From assembly GCA_031284295.1 (NCBI GenBank), contig JAITAE010000091.1, positions 1 to 5,821 of the forward strand: a DNA stretch of 5,821 nt, read 5' to 3'. Below the pieces are notes generated by a model that was not told where the DNA came from, searched no databases, and saw only the letters and a program-made list of their open reading frames with translations. The translations under genes and the position numbers were made by a program. The DNA comes from Spirochaetaceae bacterium (lineage in GTDB: Bacteria > Spirochaetota > Spirochaetia > Treponematales > Breznakiellaceae). Each line of letters begins with the position of its first letter. The first letter of the stretch is position 1. Shown here in pieces: positions 4,908 to 5,821 of this stretch.

Positions 4908-5821
4908 ATGTCCGTCCCAAGGGAGGGAACAATCAATTCCGCCAGGCCATCCCCGCCTTACCACCGTTTTAACGATTTCATTGATATAAAGAACGACAGG
5001 TTTGAAGTGCTTATGTCCCTGTTTGAGGAACTGAAACTGCCTTATTCTATCGTGAATATTGCGGGGAAGAGGCATATTTTTGTCGCGTCATCGTCTTACA
5101 CGCCCGGGGCGGGGGGAAAAAAATTGCCGACCGTGCTTGCCGCGCATTACGACAGAACGCCGGACAGCCCCGGAGCCAACGATAACGGGGCGGCCGTTTT
5201 TATGCTGATAGAAGCCGCGATCCGTCTGCGTGGACGCGCCGCGGGGGAATGGCTCATCATCTTTACCGACAAAGAAGAATTGATGAACGGCGAAGGGTTA
5301 AAGTCGCAGGGCTCGTACCTGCTCGCGCAGGGCTTGGGCAGGGCAGGGCTTGAGTCCGGGGGTTTTTTTATTTTTGACGCCTGCGGGCGGGGCGATACGC
5401 TGATTATTTCCAAAACGGCGGGCTGCCTGTTAAAGAATTTTCATAGCGGCGAGGTGGCGTCGCTTAAAAACCGCCTGAGAATACTCCAGCTTAGAGCGAT
5501 AGCCGCGGCAAAAAACAGGCTTGCCGGACGCTTTTTGCTGCTGCCGACGCCGTTTTCGGACGACGCCGGCTTTTTACGGGCAGGCATCGCGGCGCAGACA
5601 ATAACGGTGCTGCCTTCAAAAGAGGCGGCGGATTTTTCCGCCATCGTCCGCAGAAATGAACTGTACATCAACGCGCTTATTTGCGGAGAGTATCGGCGGC
5701 GGCGCGGCGCGGCTCATATCCCGCAGACCTGGCTTATGTTAAACAGCCCGGAAGATACCGCCGCGCGGCTTGACGGCAACAATTTTGAAAATGTAGTTCA
5801 GTTCGCGCTTGAGCTGTGCCG
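4908..5821 (+). CDS. M28-type zinc peptidase homologue, C-terminus cut by the window edge
   Basis: An open frame of 304 complete codons runs from the ATG at 4908 to the right edge without a stop. M28 aminopeptidase-like motifs appear in order: AHYDRTPDSPGANDNGAA (79-96), giving zinc ligands His80 and Asp92 with Asp82; FTDKEEL (119-125), giving the catalytic/ligand Glu pair 123-124; and IFDACG (155-160), giving ligand Asp157. The last ligand is normally the His of an HTxxDT motif, but here the aligned segment reads NSPEDT (279-284). Activity may therefore be altered or lost. There is no signal peptide or membrane segment, so a cytoplasmic location is inferred; the substrate is unknown. The ATG at 4908 follows an in-frame TGA at 4893-4895 and lies 5 bases after infA; its SD is weak, so coupling to infA is likely. 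The region is more GC-rich than infA. The protein may end soon after the window. Confidence 0.8.
   Translation, partial: MSVPREGTINSARPSPPYHRFNDFIDIKNDRFEVLMSLFEELKLPYSIVNIAGKRHIFVASSSYTPGAGGKKLPTVLAAHYDRTPDSPGANDNGAAVFMLIEAAIRLRGRAAGEWLIIFTDKEELMNGEGLKSQGSYLLAQGLGRAGLESGGFFIFDACGRGDTLIISKTAGCLLKNFHSGEVASLKNRLRILQLRAIAAAKNRLAGRFLLLPTPFSDDAGFLRAGIAAQTITVLPSKEAADFSAIVRRNELYINALICGEYRRRRGAAHIPQTWLMLNSPEDTAARLDGNNFENVVQFALELC

Overview
The window looks like chromosomal DNA from a spirochaete, most plausibly a termite-gut-type Treponema. The reasons are the roughly 50% GC content, the style of the PAS plus HD-GYP protein at the left edge, and a translation initiation factor IF-1 gene followed immediately by an M28-type peptidase homologue. 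This assignment is an inference from gene style, not a database match.

Layout. Bases 1-689 (minus strand) hold the N-terminal 229 codons of a PAS-HD-GYP signalling protein that runs off the left edge. Bases 690-1113 are a gene-free stretch with promoter-like repeats facing that gene and a compact, hairpin-filled MITE-like element (964-1110). The right end of that element lies 3 bases from the stop codon of the next gene. Bases 1114-3674 (minus strand) are a two-gene operon: a GntP-family permease (first) and a glycerate kinase (second, 20 nt downstream), with a good sigma-70-type promoter and a strong ribosome binding site in front of the permease. Bases 3675-4677 are a divergent intergenic region of about 1 kb with no convincing gene. 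It is crowded with palindromes, a related pair of hairpins with a compensatory base change, a perfect 14-bp tandem duplication and at least one short coding remnant. Bases 4678-4902 (plus strand) are infA. Bases 4908-5821 (plus strand) are an M28-type metallopeptidase homologue that runs off the right edge.

How the genes fit together. The permease and kinase form a simple uptake-and-phosphorylation module, probably for glycerate (or a related sugar acid), feeding lower glycolysis through phosphoglycerate. The infA and M28 genes are 5 nt apart and probably co-transcribed. The HD-GYP protein would be a cytoplasmic cyclic-di-GMP phosphodiesterase if its missing C-terminal half is intact.

The part least explained by ordinary genes is the divergent region 3840-4520. 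Because both flanking genes point away from it, its many hairpins cannot be their transcription terminators. They look like REP-type palindromes and remains of a hairpin-ended mobile element, or a structured RNA read from the minus strand. No complete transposase, CRISPR array, tRNA or rRNA was found.
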